From: Simkania negevensis
GTDB taxonomy: Bacteria > Chlamydiota > Chlamydiia > Chlamydiales > JAFITR01
Direction: 5' to 3'
NCBI GenBank assembly: GCA_017116025.1
Contig: JAFITR010000047.1
Coordinates: 1-9,972, forward strand
Length of the DNA stretch: 9,972 nucleotides
Below, one piece after another: positions 1-6,050 of the stretch. The notes under the pieces were generated by a model. It was not told where the DNA came from and did no database searches. It was given only the letters and a program-made list of their open reading frames with translations. Within the stretch, counting starts at the first letter, position 1. The number at the start of each line of letters is the position of its first letter. Made by a program: the position numbers and the translations under genes.

Positions 1-175
1 AGGGCAGAAAGGGTCGTGGAGAGAGAGCGGTATCCGACAAAAAGGTGCGTAGTGCATCTTTTCGGTGGCGATGGAGACGGTAGAAGAGTAGGCAGATGAG
101 TGGTGAACCGAGGAGGAGAAAGAGGAGAAGGGGTGCTTGGAAGAGGGTGTGCGAAGACCATTCGTTAGGGGACAT
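1..175 (-). CDS. batB: BatB-like VWA aerotolerance protein, N-terminus only (partial)
   Basis: This gene starts at an ATG at 175 and runs leftward off the window, so only 58 codons are visible. The peptide begins MSPNEWSSHTLF, followed by a hydrophobic membrane segment (about residues 14-31, rich in Leu). A basic stretch RLHRHRKDALRTFLSD then leads to TALSPRP. A first transmembrane helix followed by an Arg-rich patch and an 'AL..FL.D..L' motif is the usual start of BatA/BatB proteins; the VWA domain should lie beyond the edge. The ATG lies 8 bases before the batA stop codon (11-base overlap), and GGAAGTG (183-189) sits 7 bases upstream as a ribosome site, so translation is probably coupled to batA. 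It is too short for the six-frame listing but fits as the second VWA gene of the bat locus. Which VWA paralogue it is (BatA or BatB) rests on gene order. Confidence 0.72.
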   Translation of the reverse strand, partial: MSPNEWSSHTLFQAPLLLFLLLGSPLICLLFYRLHRHRKDALRTFLSDTALSPRPFLP

Positions 176-1310
176 GTCGTATCACTTCCGTTTCGATAAA
201 AATGCTTGTTCCTAATAGCACCATTCCTATTGCAACAAAGATGGCAAAAAGCAACTTTTTTGCGGTGGGAGAATGTTCGTCATCCTTTTTGTCGAAGGAT
301 AGCGTTGTCTTTGTTAGGCTGCCAACAGGTAGAGGCATCGGCTCCAAAGAGTTGATCTCCTTGTATACTTGATCTAATGCAGCAGGGCTTTCAGCGATAT
401 AAAAACCTCCCCCTGTCTCTTGTGCTGCTTGTTTAAGGGCTTGTAGGTTCTGTCGGTAGTCCGGGTGTTGCAGCCTTGCCTCAATATTGACGATATAGAG
501 AGGCGTGTTCAGATGTTGAGCAAGCTGTGCAGCCTCGCTGATGGAGATCCCCCTCTTTTCATGCCCGTCGTCGAGAGGGTTGGGGTATTCGAGACCATCA
601 GTGGCGAGGATGAGAAGGGGACGCATGAGCTCGTAGGCAGGCCTAAGGTTAGGTGGAGCTAGAGAAGCGTGGTGCTTTGTCCCTTCAATGAGATGTAAGG
701 TTTTGTAGACGGCATAGCCCATCGCTGTACCGTCGTCGTCGCTTGTCGCTGCAGGCTCGAGCCGTTCCAACTCTTCAATGAGAACGTCGTGTTCTAAAGT
801 GAGGGGCGCGATGACTTGTGGAACGCGTGCAAAGGCGACAAGGCCAATCATGTCGTTGCTCCTCGTTGTGATGAACTCTTTCAGCAGATCTTTTACCACC
901 GCTAAACGTGAATGAGAGGTGTAGGTGTTGTCAGCGCCAATGTACCCCATCTCTTCTCCCATAGAACTAGAACGGTCGATCAAGAGATAGATTGCCTGCC
1001 CTTTGTGAGGAAATGGAGTAGAAGGTGGTGGAGGAAGGCGATCAGGGAGGTAAGGATCTGCTTTTGATGGCGTTGTTGGGTTTGTTAGGGCAAGAGCGAA
1101 ACAGATAACGGCAAATAGCTGTAAAATACGAGGGAGAGGTAACAGCCGTATCTTCCTGCTGCCTTTACTCTTGCCTATAAGGAGAAGGGAGGGTAGAGGT
1201 AGTGAAGGAGCGTTGCGTTTCTTTTGTAAAAAATGTCGGGCGGCCAAGCCGAAAGCAAGCAGGGGTAGCACAATCAGACAATAGAGCCATTGAACGTCGA
1301 TACCAAACAT
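165..1310 (-). CDS. batA: BatA-like inner-membrane protein with von Willebrand A domain
   Basis: This 381-residue membrane protein is of the BatA/BatB aerotolerance family, thought to form an envelope complex with BatD and BatE. Membrane segments are visible at about residues 6-24, 60-76 and 352-372. A proline-rich linker (about 78-101) precedes the VWA domain (about 104-325). The MIDAS metal site is intact: D112-x-S114-x-S116 (DRSSSM), the Thr of DGTAMG (T195) and the Asp of LATDG (D238). The topology places the VWA domain outside the cytoplasm between helices 2 and 3, as usual for the family; the length is a little above the typical 320-340. The start at 1310 is the only ATG that keeps the first helix, but no Shine-Dalgarno precedes it. 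It is divergent from batD and overlaps batB. The exact biochemical role of Bat proteins is not settled, and 'aerotolerance' is an inherited family name. Confidence 0.88.
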   Translation of the reverse strand: MFGIDVQWLYCLIVLPLLAFGLAARHFLQKKRNAPSLPLPSLLLIGKSKGSRKIRLLPLPRILQLFAVICFALALTNPTTPSKADPYLPDRLPPPPSTPFPHKGQAIYLLIDRSSSMGEEMGYIGADNTYTSHSRLAVVKDLLKEFITTRSNDMIGLVAFARVPQVIAPLTLEHDVLIEELERLEPAATSDDDGTAMGYAVYKTLHLIEGTKHHASLAPPNLRPAYELMRPLLILATDGLEYPNPLDDGHEKRGISISEAAQLAQHLNTPLYIVNIEARLQHPDYRQNLQALKQAAQETGGGFYIAESPAALDQVYKEINSLEPMPLPVGSLTKTTLSFDKKDDEHSPTAKKLLFAIFVAIGMVLLGTSIFIETEVIRHVP

Positions 1311-1317
1311 GGTTTAA

Positions 1318-1326
1318 ATTGTATCA
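1318..1326 (-). promoter_or_regulatory. Possible extended -10 promoter of batA-batB
   Basis: On the minus strand the bases read TGA-TACAAT, an extended -10 element (TGn plus a -10 hexamer with five of six consensus bases). No convincing -35 hexamer lies 16-18 bases upstream. If it is used, transcription would begin around 1311-1312, essentially at the batA ATG, giving a leaderless or almost leaderless message. That agrees with the absence of a Shine-Dalgarno. It may be fortuitous in an AT-rich spacer. Confidence 0.3.
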
Positions 1327-1343
1327 CGGAATGGGCGTTCTTA

Positions 1344-1372
1344 TTGCATAGCAAGGAATGTTTTTGTATAAG
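1344..1372 (+). promoter_or_regulatory. Promoter of the batD-batE arm
   Basis: TTGCAT (1344-1349) and TATAAG (1367-1372) are separated by exactly 17 bases, a good match to the bacterial housekeeping sigma consensus. The predicted start of transcription is near 1379, giving a leader of about 22 bases before the ATG at 1402. It lies in the 91-base spacer between the divergent batA and batD genes, so a regulator binding here could govern both arms. It was identified by eye only. Confidence 0.55.
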
Positions 1373-1389
1373 GGAGAAAAAGGTTGTTT

Positions 1390-1395
1390 GGAGGG
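1390..1395 (+). promoter_or_regulatory. Ribosome binding site deciding the batD start
   Basis: GGAGGG lies 6 bases before the ATG at 1402, ideal spacing. The in-frame ATG at 1396 abuts this site and the TTG at 1384 precedes it, so both are unlikely starts. The choice also gives the cleanest signal peptide, MKKIVELFFL. Confidence 0.7.
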
Positions 1396-1401
1396 ATGGC
1401 G

Positions 1402-3120
1402 ATGAAAAAGATTGTTGAACTGTTTTTTCTTTCTGTAGTTGTTTTGATTGGCTGCGGCTTTTCGGCAAAATTAACTGTTGAGGTAGACAACGCAAACGCG
1501 GCAGAGGATGCCCCTGTTGTGGCAATGGCGACTGTTACCTATAGCGCCAAGGAAAAGATTAATCCCAAGAGCTTTGTTTTGAACGGCTCTTCTTTGCAGG
1601 CAGTTTTCGAAAAAGAACAGCAGCATATGGCCGTTTCTTTGGTCAATGGGGTGTTTGAAGAAGAAAGCGTTGTTTCTGCTAAATACCATTTCGAACTGCC
1701 TCCTAGGCCCGCGGGTAGATATACCTTGCCGTCAGTGAGCGTCGATGTCGGAGATGAACGAACTTTCTCTCGCCCCATCTCTTATGAAGTCTATGGGGTA
1801 GAAAGCAGCAAGGACTTTTTGTTGAAGGCTGGAGGGCGGGGATTGGACTCTCTCTTCCCAGGAAAAGAGGTGGAATTCTTCTACCGCATCTACTACAAAA
1901 AGTCGATTGAGCCGATGCGAGAGTCTCTGCCTTTGCTAGAAGAAAGCGATGGGTTTCGGCATGTAGGCGAACGCATCATCACCAATTCTGAAGAAAATGG
2001 CTACCAGGTTCAAGAGATAAGCCAACGTATGCAGGCGCTAATCCCCAGCAACAATACGTTTGGGCCATCGTATATAGACGGTATGTTATACAGTGAAGAT
2101 TCTGCAGGGAAAAGAAGCTATCAGCCGCCTAAGCTGCGTGCAGAGGCGATCGCTGTCGAGGTTAAAGTCTCCCCTTTCCCTACTAAAGGCAAGCCGAAGA
2201 GTTTTAACGGTGCTTTGGGAAGGTTCGAGTATAGCGTGGACCTTGTAAGCGATGGGATGTTGCGCGTTGGTGATATCGCTAAGTTGAAAATAACTGTTAG
2301 AGGTGATGAAAAAGCTTTAGAAAATTACCTCTTACCCGATCTGGCAACCCAAATCTCATTGGGGAAAAAAGAGAAACTATTGGGGGTCCCTACTCTTATG
2401 CCAGGGAAGAAGCAGAAAGGTATGAGAGAATACCTTGTCGATATGCGCGTATTGTCTCATGAAACAAAAGAGGTTCCCTCTTTGGAATTCTCTAGTTTTG
2501 ATTTTGAAACAGAAGAGTATCTTCTTTTTCATACCCAACCACGCCCCTTTGCTCTAGAGACGGAAGCTCCTAAAAAAATAGAAGAGAAAAAAGCTCAAGA
2601 GCCGCCGAAAATAGAACTCTTCCTCGTGGAAAAAGAAGAGGAAAAGTTGAGGCTGTCGGTGAATCAAAAAAAGGATCTTCTCCATTCTCCTTTTGAACTG
2701 TCGGGTAATTATCTTCTGTTAGCAGAGCAGTTGCGCCCTGCACATACGGAACGTTTTTTGGCATTCCTCCCTGTTGGTGTTGGCCTCTTGTTTGTTCAAG
2801 GAGAGCTACACCGAGCGGTGACAAGGAAGAAAAAAGGCGCTAAACAGAGAAGTAGACGCTTGTTTAGAGAGGCAAAAAAAGCTGCTAACGAGCTCCCCAC
2901 TATGTTGTCTTTGCTGGAGCAATGTCTGATGGTAAGATTGAAAGAAAAAGGCCATTTGTTGTGGGACGCTTCTTGCCTACGTGATGGCGGAGGAGAGTCT
3001 TGCCTTCGTGTTGTTTCTTTTTTCCAAGATATTGAAAGGCGGCGCTATGCTCCGCATGTTCAGGGAGTCGATGCAAAAGAGCTCTTGGACGAGGCACGAA
3101 AGCTCTACCGGACGCTATAG
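1402..3120 (+). CDS. batD: BatD-like envelope protein, probable lipoprotein
   Basis: This 572-residue protein of the BatD family is an exported partner of the VWA proteins in the Bat complex. The N-terminus is a short basic start plus a hydrophobic core ending in LIGC (Cys18), a plausible lipobox; ordinary cleavage after Ala22 is the alternative. The large extracytoplasmic part contains the usual BatD beta-domain signatures: LFPGKEVEFFYRIYYKK (about residues 151-167) and LGRFEYSVDL followed by LRVGDIAKLKITVRG (about 272-301). After a Lys/Glu-rich linker (about 390-420) comes one membrane segment (about 452-466, FLAFLPVGVGLLFVQ). A very basic stop-transfer patch (KKKGAKQRSRR) and a cytoplasmic C-terminal domain of about 85 residues follow. 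It is first in the plus-strand arm. Family assignment rests on architecture, repeated VG/GD beta motifs and the neighbours batA and batE. Having both a lipid anchor and a C-terminal helix would be unusual. Confidence 0.85.
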   Translation: MKKIVELFFLSVVVLIGCGFSAKLTVEVDNANAAEDAPVVAMATVTYSAKEKINPKSFVLNGSSLQAVFEKEQQHMAVSLVNGVFEEESVVSAKYHFELPPRPAGRYTLPSVSVDVGDERTFSRPISYEVYGVESSKDFLLKAGGRGLDSLFPGKEVEFFYRIYYKKSIEPMRESLPLLEESDGFRHVGERIITNSEENGYQVQEISQRMQALIPSNNTFGPSYIDGMLYSEDSAGKRSYQPPKLRAEAIAVEVKVSPFPTKGKPKSFNGALGRFEYSVDLVSDGMLRVGDIAKLKITVRGDEKALENYLLPDLATQISLGKKEKLLGVPTLMPGKKQKGMREYLVDMRVLSHETKEVPSLEFSSFDFETEEYLLFHTQPRPFALETEAPKKIEEKKAQEPPKIELFLVEKEEEKLRLSVNQKKDLLHSPFELSGNYLLLAEQLRPAHTERFLAFLPVGVGLLFVQGELHRAVTRKKKGAKQRSRRLFREAKKAANELPTMLSLLEQCLMVRLKEKGHLLWDASCLRDGGGESCLRVVSFFQDIERRRYAPHVQGVDAKELLDEARKLYRTL

Positions 3121-3126
3121 ACAACG

Positions 3127-3281
3127 GAGAGGAAACGCAAAGAACGCAAAAAAAAGGCAATTCACCACAGAGTGCACAAAGGGTGCAGAGAAAAAATCTA
3201 AAAAACGTCGTTTTAGTTACTGAGAAACAAGGATTGATTTTTGTTTTCCTCTCTGTCTCGGTGAGCTCTGTGGTAAATTTT
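3127..3281. repeat. CACAGAG-rich imperfect inverted repeat element between batD and batE
   Basis: Almost the whole 163-base batD-batE spacer is low-complexity, purine-biased DNA with internal symmetry. The outer arms are AATTCACCACAGAG (3159-3172) and the complement of CTCTGTGGTAAATT (3266-3279), 13 of 14 bases matching. An inner pair is CAGAGA (3186-3191) with TCTCTG (3250-3255). Left of it, a 9-base near-tandem repeat AACGCAAAG/AACGCAAAA occupies 3134-3151. GAGAGGAAA (3127-3135) can alternatively pair with TTTCCTCTC (3245-3253). From memory, similar 'CGCAAAGAACGCAAAG...CACCACAGAG...CACAGAG' strings are dispersed in many environmental bacterial genomes, with no agreed function. No reading frame in it is convincing. 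It covers the batE leader, and no Shine-Dalgarno precedes batE. Confidence 0.6.
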
Positions 3282-3283
3282 TT

Positions 3284-4033
3284 ATGAAAGCTGCTGTTAT
3301 CTTAGTTGTGTTATTCGCCTGCTTGCCACTTTGTGCCAGGACATTGCAAAAGAGATTAGATGTCGCAGCAGAAGAATACCGACAGGGTGTTAAGGCGACA
3401 GACACGGAGGCACGCGGTCATTTCATTCGAGCGGTCGAAAGTTACCAAGCTATTGAGAAAGAGGGGCGTTCTGGTGAACTTTATTACAACATGGGAAACA
3501 GTTACTATATGCTGCAGGACTATCCCATCGCCCTCTATTACTATTACAAAGCATCAGAGCTCATCCCTTCCAACCGCTATCTTAAAAGGCATATCGCTTT
3601 AACAAAAGATAAGTTGCTGCTGCCTCAAAAAGAGCGTAGATCCTTGTTGCAACGTCTTTTTTTTGCTAGAGATCTTCTCTCTTCAACAGAGCTGTTTGCT
3701 GCTGTCTTCATTTTTTCCTCTTTTGCTTTTTTGTTTTATTCTTTATCCATTTGGAGCAGAAAGGGGCGTTGGCGTACAATAGCCTTGTTGTGCTCTATTC
3801 CTGCTGTCTATCTTCTCTTTAATGAAGGATGGTTTCAGTATGTACGTCCAATTTCTGGCGTGGTGGCACGCGATAGTGTGTTGTATGGCCAGAGCAGGAA
3901 AAAGATCGTTGATTTACCTGCAGGGATCAAAGTAGCTATAATCGATGTTTTACCTAGTGGAGCATGGCTGCAGGTCAGGACTGAAAAGAGAGAAGAGGGC
4001 TACCTGCCTGTTGGAGAAGTGCTCGCGTTGTAA
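3284..4033 (+). CDS. batE: BatE-like TPR and SH3-like membrane protein
   Basis: This 249-residue protein has the order typical of BatE. A signal peptide comes first (residues 1-18, MKAAVILVVLFACLPLCA). A tetratricopeptide-type helical region follows (about 25-112; best repeat LYYNMGNSYYMLQDYPIALYYYYKASEL split over 67-94, with the Gly/Tyr/Ala positions of a TPR). Two membrane helices lie at about 136-156 and 164-180. The C-terminal SH3-like beta domain (about 188-249) contains VVARDSVLYG, LPAGIKVAII and GAWLQVRT, then the ending EGYLP. The TPR part probably binds other Bat components on the outer face of the inner membrane, and the SH3-like part may bind peptide or cell-wall material; this is inference from families. 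The start at 3284 is dictated by the signal peptide although the upstream sequence (GGTAAATTTTTT) has no ribosome site. The next gene follows after 14 bases. Confidence 0.8.
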   Translation: MKAAVILVVLFACLPLCARTLQKRLDVAAEEYRQGVKATDTEARGHFIRAVESYQAIEKEGRSGELYYNMGNSYYMLQDYPIALYYYYKASELIPSNRYLKRHIALTKDKLLLPQKERRSLLQRLFFARDLLSSTELFAAVFIFSSFAFLFYSLSIWSRKGRWRTIALLCSIPAVYLLFNEGWFQYVRPISGVVARDSVLYGQSRKKIVDLPAGIKVAIIDVLPSGAWLQVRTEKREEGYLPVGEVLAL

Positions 4034-4047
4034 TTGAGGAGATTGGC

Positions 4048-4263
4048 ATGAAACGAGGATTGGTAGAAAAAGAGCAGAGAGAGAAGGTTGTATCGTCTGA
4101 AGAATACGCTGTTGAGTATGCTCAAGAAACAGGCTATATGGATAATTTCCGAGAAGTCATGGAGGTTGATCGGCAGTTCCGTGATCTCGAATCAACGTTA
4201 AATAACGCTTTTCATCAACTCAAAGTTGTTGAAGAAAAACTTGCTGTCAGTCGCCAGCAGTGA
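4048..4263 (+). CDS. Small charged helical protein, unknown function (71 aa)
   Basis: I do not recognise this product. It is a 71-residue, highly charged, presumably cytoplasmic and alpha-helical protein. The C-terminal half (about residues 30-71: FREVMEVDRQF, LESTLNNAFHQLKVVEEKL) has hydrophobic positions spaced as in a short coiled coil. There is no signal peptide or membrane segment. The reading frame is well supported: GAGGAG at 4036-4041 stands 6 bases before the ATG, the gene begins 14 bases after batE, and it ends in tandem in-frame stops TGA-TAA (4261-4266). Those double stops also argue against it being a frameshifted front of the next gene. Size and position suggest a small partner or adaptor for the adjacent 329-residue protein or for the Bat complex, but this is guesswork. 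A small secretion-chaperone role was considered without motif support. Confidence 0.7.
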   Translation: MKRGLVEKEQREKVVSSEEYAVEYAQETGYMDNFREVMEVDRQFRDLESTLNNAFHQLKVVEEKLAVSRQQ

Positions 4264-4278
4264 TAACGAAGGGTGCGG

Positions 4279-5268
4279 ATGGTCATGGAGGTTAAGCGCC
4301 GGGCTTTGTATAATCTTTTGCAGATGAACTGGTGTCAGGATAAAAAGATGGATGTTCAGCCGTGGCAGGTAGAAAACTATCGCTGCTTGGCTAGTGGAGA
4401 GCTCTTTGCCAAACTCCATGAACTAGGCATTCATATGGATAAAGATAACTTCACCTCCTTCGCAGAAGCATACGATACCCCTGAAGAGCTTGCCGACGGA
4501 CTTGCCTCCGATGATGGTGATGCCTCCCTACAAGATCGTATCTACCTCGTGGTGTTTGAGCTATGGAGGCAGCTCTTCCCTGAAAGGAGAGCATTGACTG
4601 TTTTTTGTGACGAGCTTGATCATCAAATCTCCCATTACGACAATCATGAAGCAGAAAATTTCGAAGGTGTACAGGATATCTTGGCTGTTTTGCAAAAGAC
4701 TTTGGAAGAAACGGCCGACAGTGGAGAAGATGCTAAAGAGCTCTTTTGCGTTATCACAGAACATTGTGCCAATGACATTGAAACATTCTTGTTTGATTTT
4801 ATCGCAGGGCAACTTGATGAGAGCAACGACGATTATGCTTTTGAGTTGATTGAAGAGTTCTATCTCTATGTTCAGAATGTCAAATGGTTTGACTTCCTGC
4901 GTGCACGTCTAGTTGCTAATAGTGATATCGATCGTGCCAATAAAATGTTGCGTTCGTTGATTGAAAAAAGTGTGTGCAAACCCGATATCGAATTCAATTT
5001 TGAGATGTTGTTCTTCTTGGCACACTGTGGCGATAAATCCCTGTTTATACAACTTGTTAAACAGACCTTTTCGCAGATTACTGTTGAAGAAGAGCTTCTG
5101 GAACTGATGAATGATTGTGTTGATTTCTTTGAAAGTGTCGACATGGAAAAGGAAGCGTACAAAGTAGATAAGATCCTTGCCTCTCGACAGAAAATGCCTC
5201 TAGATAACTCCGTCAACCTTGCCGATCCCGACGTTGCGTATTTCCTCACCATCATCGAAGCGCTTTAA
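4279..5268 (+). CDS. Acidic all-helical hypothetical protein (329 aa)
   Basis: I cannot assign this protein to a family. From the ATG at 4279 (GAAGGG at 4268-4273, 5 bases upstream) it has 329 residues; a GTG at 4273 would add two. It is strongly acidic, has no signal peptide and no membrane segment, and appears to be built from consecutive amphipathic helices, so a cytoplasmic alpha-solenoid is likely. The first 60 residues contain several aromatic positions (LYNLLQMNWCQD, WQVENYRCL, ELFAKLHELGI). An Asp-rich loop lies near residues 76-86 (SDDGDASLQD). Later helical pairs include FLFDFIAGQL, ELIEEFYLYVQNVKWFDFLRARL and EMLFFLAHCGDKSLFIQLVKQTF, spaced like degenerate TPR/HEAT units without a clear consensus. 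It is the last gene of the bat plus arm and ends tail-to-tail with the phosphoesterase, sharing TTAA. It may be a lineage-specific accessory of the Bat system or merely co-transcribed. Confidence 0.75.
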   Translation: MVMEVKRRALYNLLQMNWCQDKKMDVQPWQVENYRCLASGELFAKLHELGIHMDKDNFTSFAEAYDTPEELADGLASDDGDASLQDRIYLVVFELWRQLFPERRALTVFCDELDHQISHYDNHEAENFEGVQDILAVLQKTLEETADSGEDAKELFCVITEHCANDIETFLFDFIAGQLDESNDDYAFELIEEFYLYVQNVKWFDFLRARLVANSDIDRANKMLRSLIEKSVCKPDIEFNFEMLFFLAHCGDKSLFIQLVKQTFSQITVEEELLELMNDCVDFFESVDMEKEAYKVDKILASRQKMPLDNSVNLADPDVAYFLTIIEAL

Positions 5269-6032
5269 CGACTGAGAATGCGTAGGGGCTGGAAGTTGAG
5301 GTAGTCGCAGCTGGTAAGATGGTATTCTATTCCCTTTCTCTTCCCGAAGATCTTCGCTCTCTTGTCTACGCTATGGAGATGTCCAAAAACGCAGATGTCG
5401 ATGTTGTAACGTTCGAGTAGGTCGGCAGTTTGTGAAGGCTGGAGATTGTAGGAGATGGGAGGGTAGTGGGTCATGGCAATACGCGTTGTGGCGTGGGGGT
5501 CGAGCTCTTTGAGGCTGAGCTCAAGCCTGTTGAGCTCGCGGGCAAAAATCTTGCGCTGCTTTGTTAGCGCCTCCTCAGCCTTTTTGTTATCGATCTGGGG
5601 CATGGAGGAGATGGTGTTGGCAGAGAGCGTGATGTGTTGGCCGAACCTTAACTCTTCTGTATCCCAAAGCCTAGCCCCTGCGATAGAAATCCCTTGCCAA
5701 TTGAACGTTGTGTTGTGGACGGGATGGATAGAAGGCGGCAGATGTTGTTTGAGTTTCTTTAACGATTCCCACCAATAGTCGTGGTTGCCGCGGATGATGA
5801 CTTTTGTCCCCGGCAGGGCATGGAGCCATTCTAAGTCTGCTACGGCTTCTGTGATGTGCATAGCCCAGGAGAGGTCTCCAGCAAGAAGGATGAGGTCCTC
5901 TTCATCGATCGATGCCTCCCACTCCTTCTTGACCTTGTCCGCGTGCCCTATCCACTCCTCTCCAAAAGGATCCATCTCTTTGTTTGGCGTGCCAAAAGAG
6001 AGATGTAGATCTGCGATTGCCCATACAGCCAT
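5265..6032 (-). CDS. Calcineurin-like metallophosphoesterase (CT488-type)
   Basis: This is a cytoplasmic 255-residue metal-dependent phosphohydrolase. All metal-ligand blocks of the calcineurin-like fold are visible: D8-L-H10 (IADLHLSFG), G-D53 (LAGDLSW), G-N83-H84-D (RGNHDYWW), H189 (MTHYPP) and G-H218-L-H220 (FGHLH). The enzyme should therefore be active with a bimetal centre. The substrate is not predictable and could be a phosphoprotein, nucleotide or other phosphoester. The ATG at 6032 is preferred over the adjacent in-frame TTG at 6035 because AGTGGAGG ends 6 bases upstream of the ATG. It follows glgC by 18 bases and is surely co-transcribed. From memory, C. trachomatis keeps the same pair (CT489 glgC, CT488 predicted phosphohydrolase), hinting at a link with glycogen or sugar-phosphate metabolism. 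No frameshift is seen and the length is normal for the family. Confidence 0.9.
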   Translation of the reverse strand: MAVWAIADLHLSFGTPNKEMDPFGEEWIGHADKVKKEWEASIDEEDLILLAGDLSWAMHITEAVADLEWLHALPGTKVIIRGNHDYWWESLKKLKQHLPPSIHPVHNTTFNWQGISIAGARLWDTEELRFGQHITLSANTISSMPQIDNKKAEEALTKQRKIFARELNRLELSLKELDPHATTRIAMTHYPPISYNLQPSQTADLLERYNIDICVFGHLHSVDKRAKIFGKRKGIEYHLTSCDYLNFQPLRILSR

Positions 6033-6038
6033 CAATAA

Positions 6039-6046
6039 CCTCCACT
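6039..6046 (-). promoter_or_regulatory. Strong Shine-Dalgarno of the phosphoesterase gene
   Basis: On the minus strand AGTGGAGG occupies the short spacer between the glgC stop (6051-6053) and the ATG at 6032, with 6-base spacing. It fixes the start codon and allows re-initiation after glgC. It is much stronger than the site in front of glgC itself. Confidence 0.7.
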
Positions 6047-6050
6047 ACAT

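Noticed and set aside
465..662. Plus-strand frame inside batA, and similar long frames opposite batE, the 329-residue gene, glgC and the kinase-like gene.
   Set aside because: All are shadows of well-supported genes and show no domain or ribosome-site support.
2981..3223. 80-residue plus-strand frame crossing the end of batD into the repeat.
   Set aside because: It overlaps batD in another frame and continues into Lys/Arg-rich low-complexity repeat sequence without a ribosome site.
3121..3283. Intrinsic terminator between batD and batE.
   Set aside because: The inverted arms are about 90 bases apart and imperfect, with no GC-rich hairpin plus T-run; a repeat element explains the symmetry better.
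4048..4263. Small type III secretion chaperone or needle-type protein.
   Set aside because: Size and helical character fit, but no family motif is visible and no secretion genes lie nearby.
4048..5268. The 71- and 329-residue genes as one frameshifted gene.
   Set aside because: Each has its own ribosome site and ATG, and the first ends in tandem in-frame stops TGA-TAA, which suggests two intact genes.
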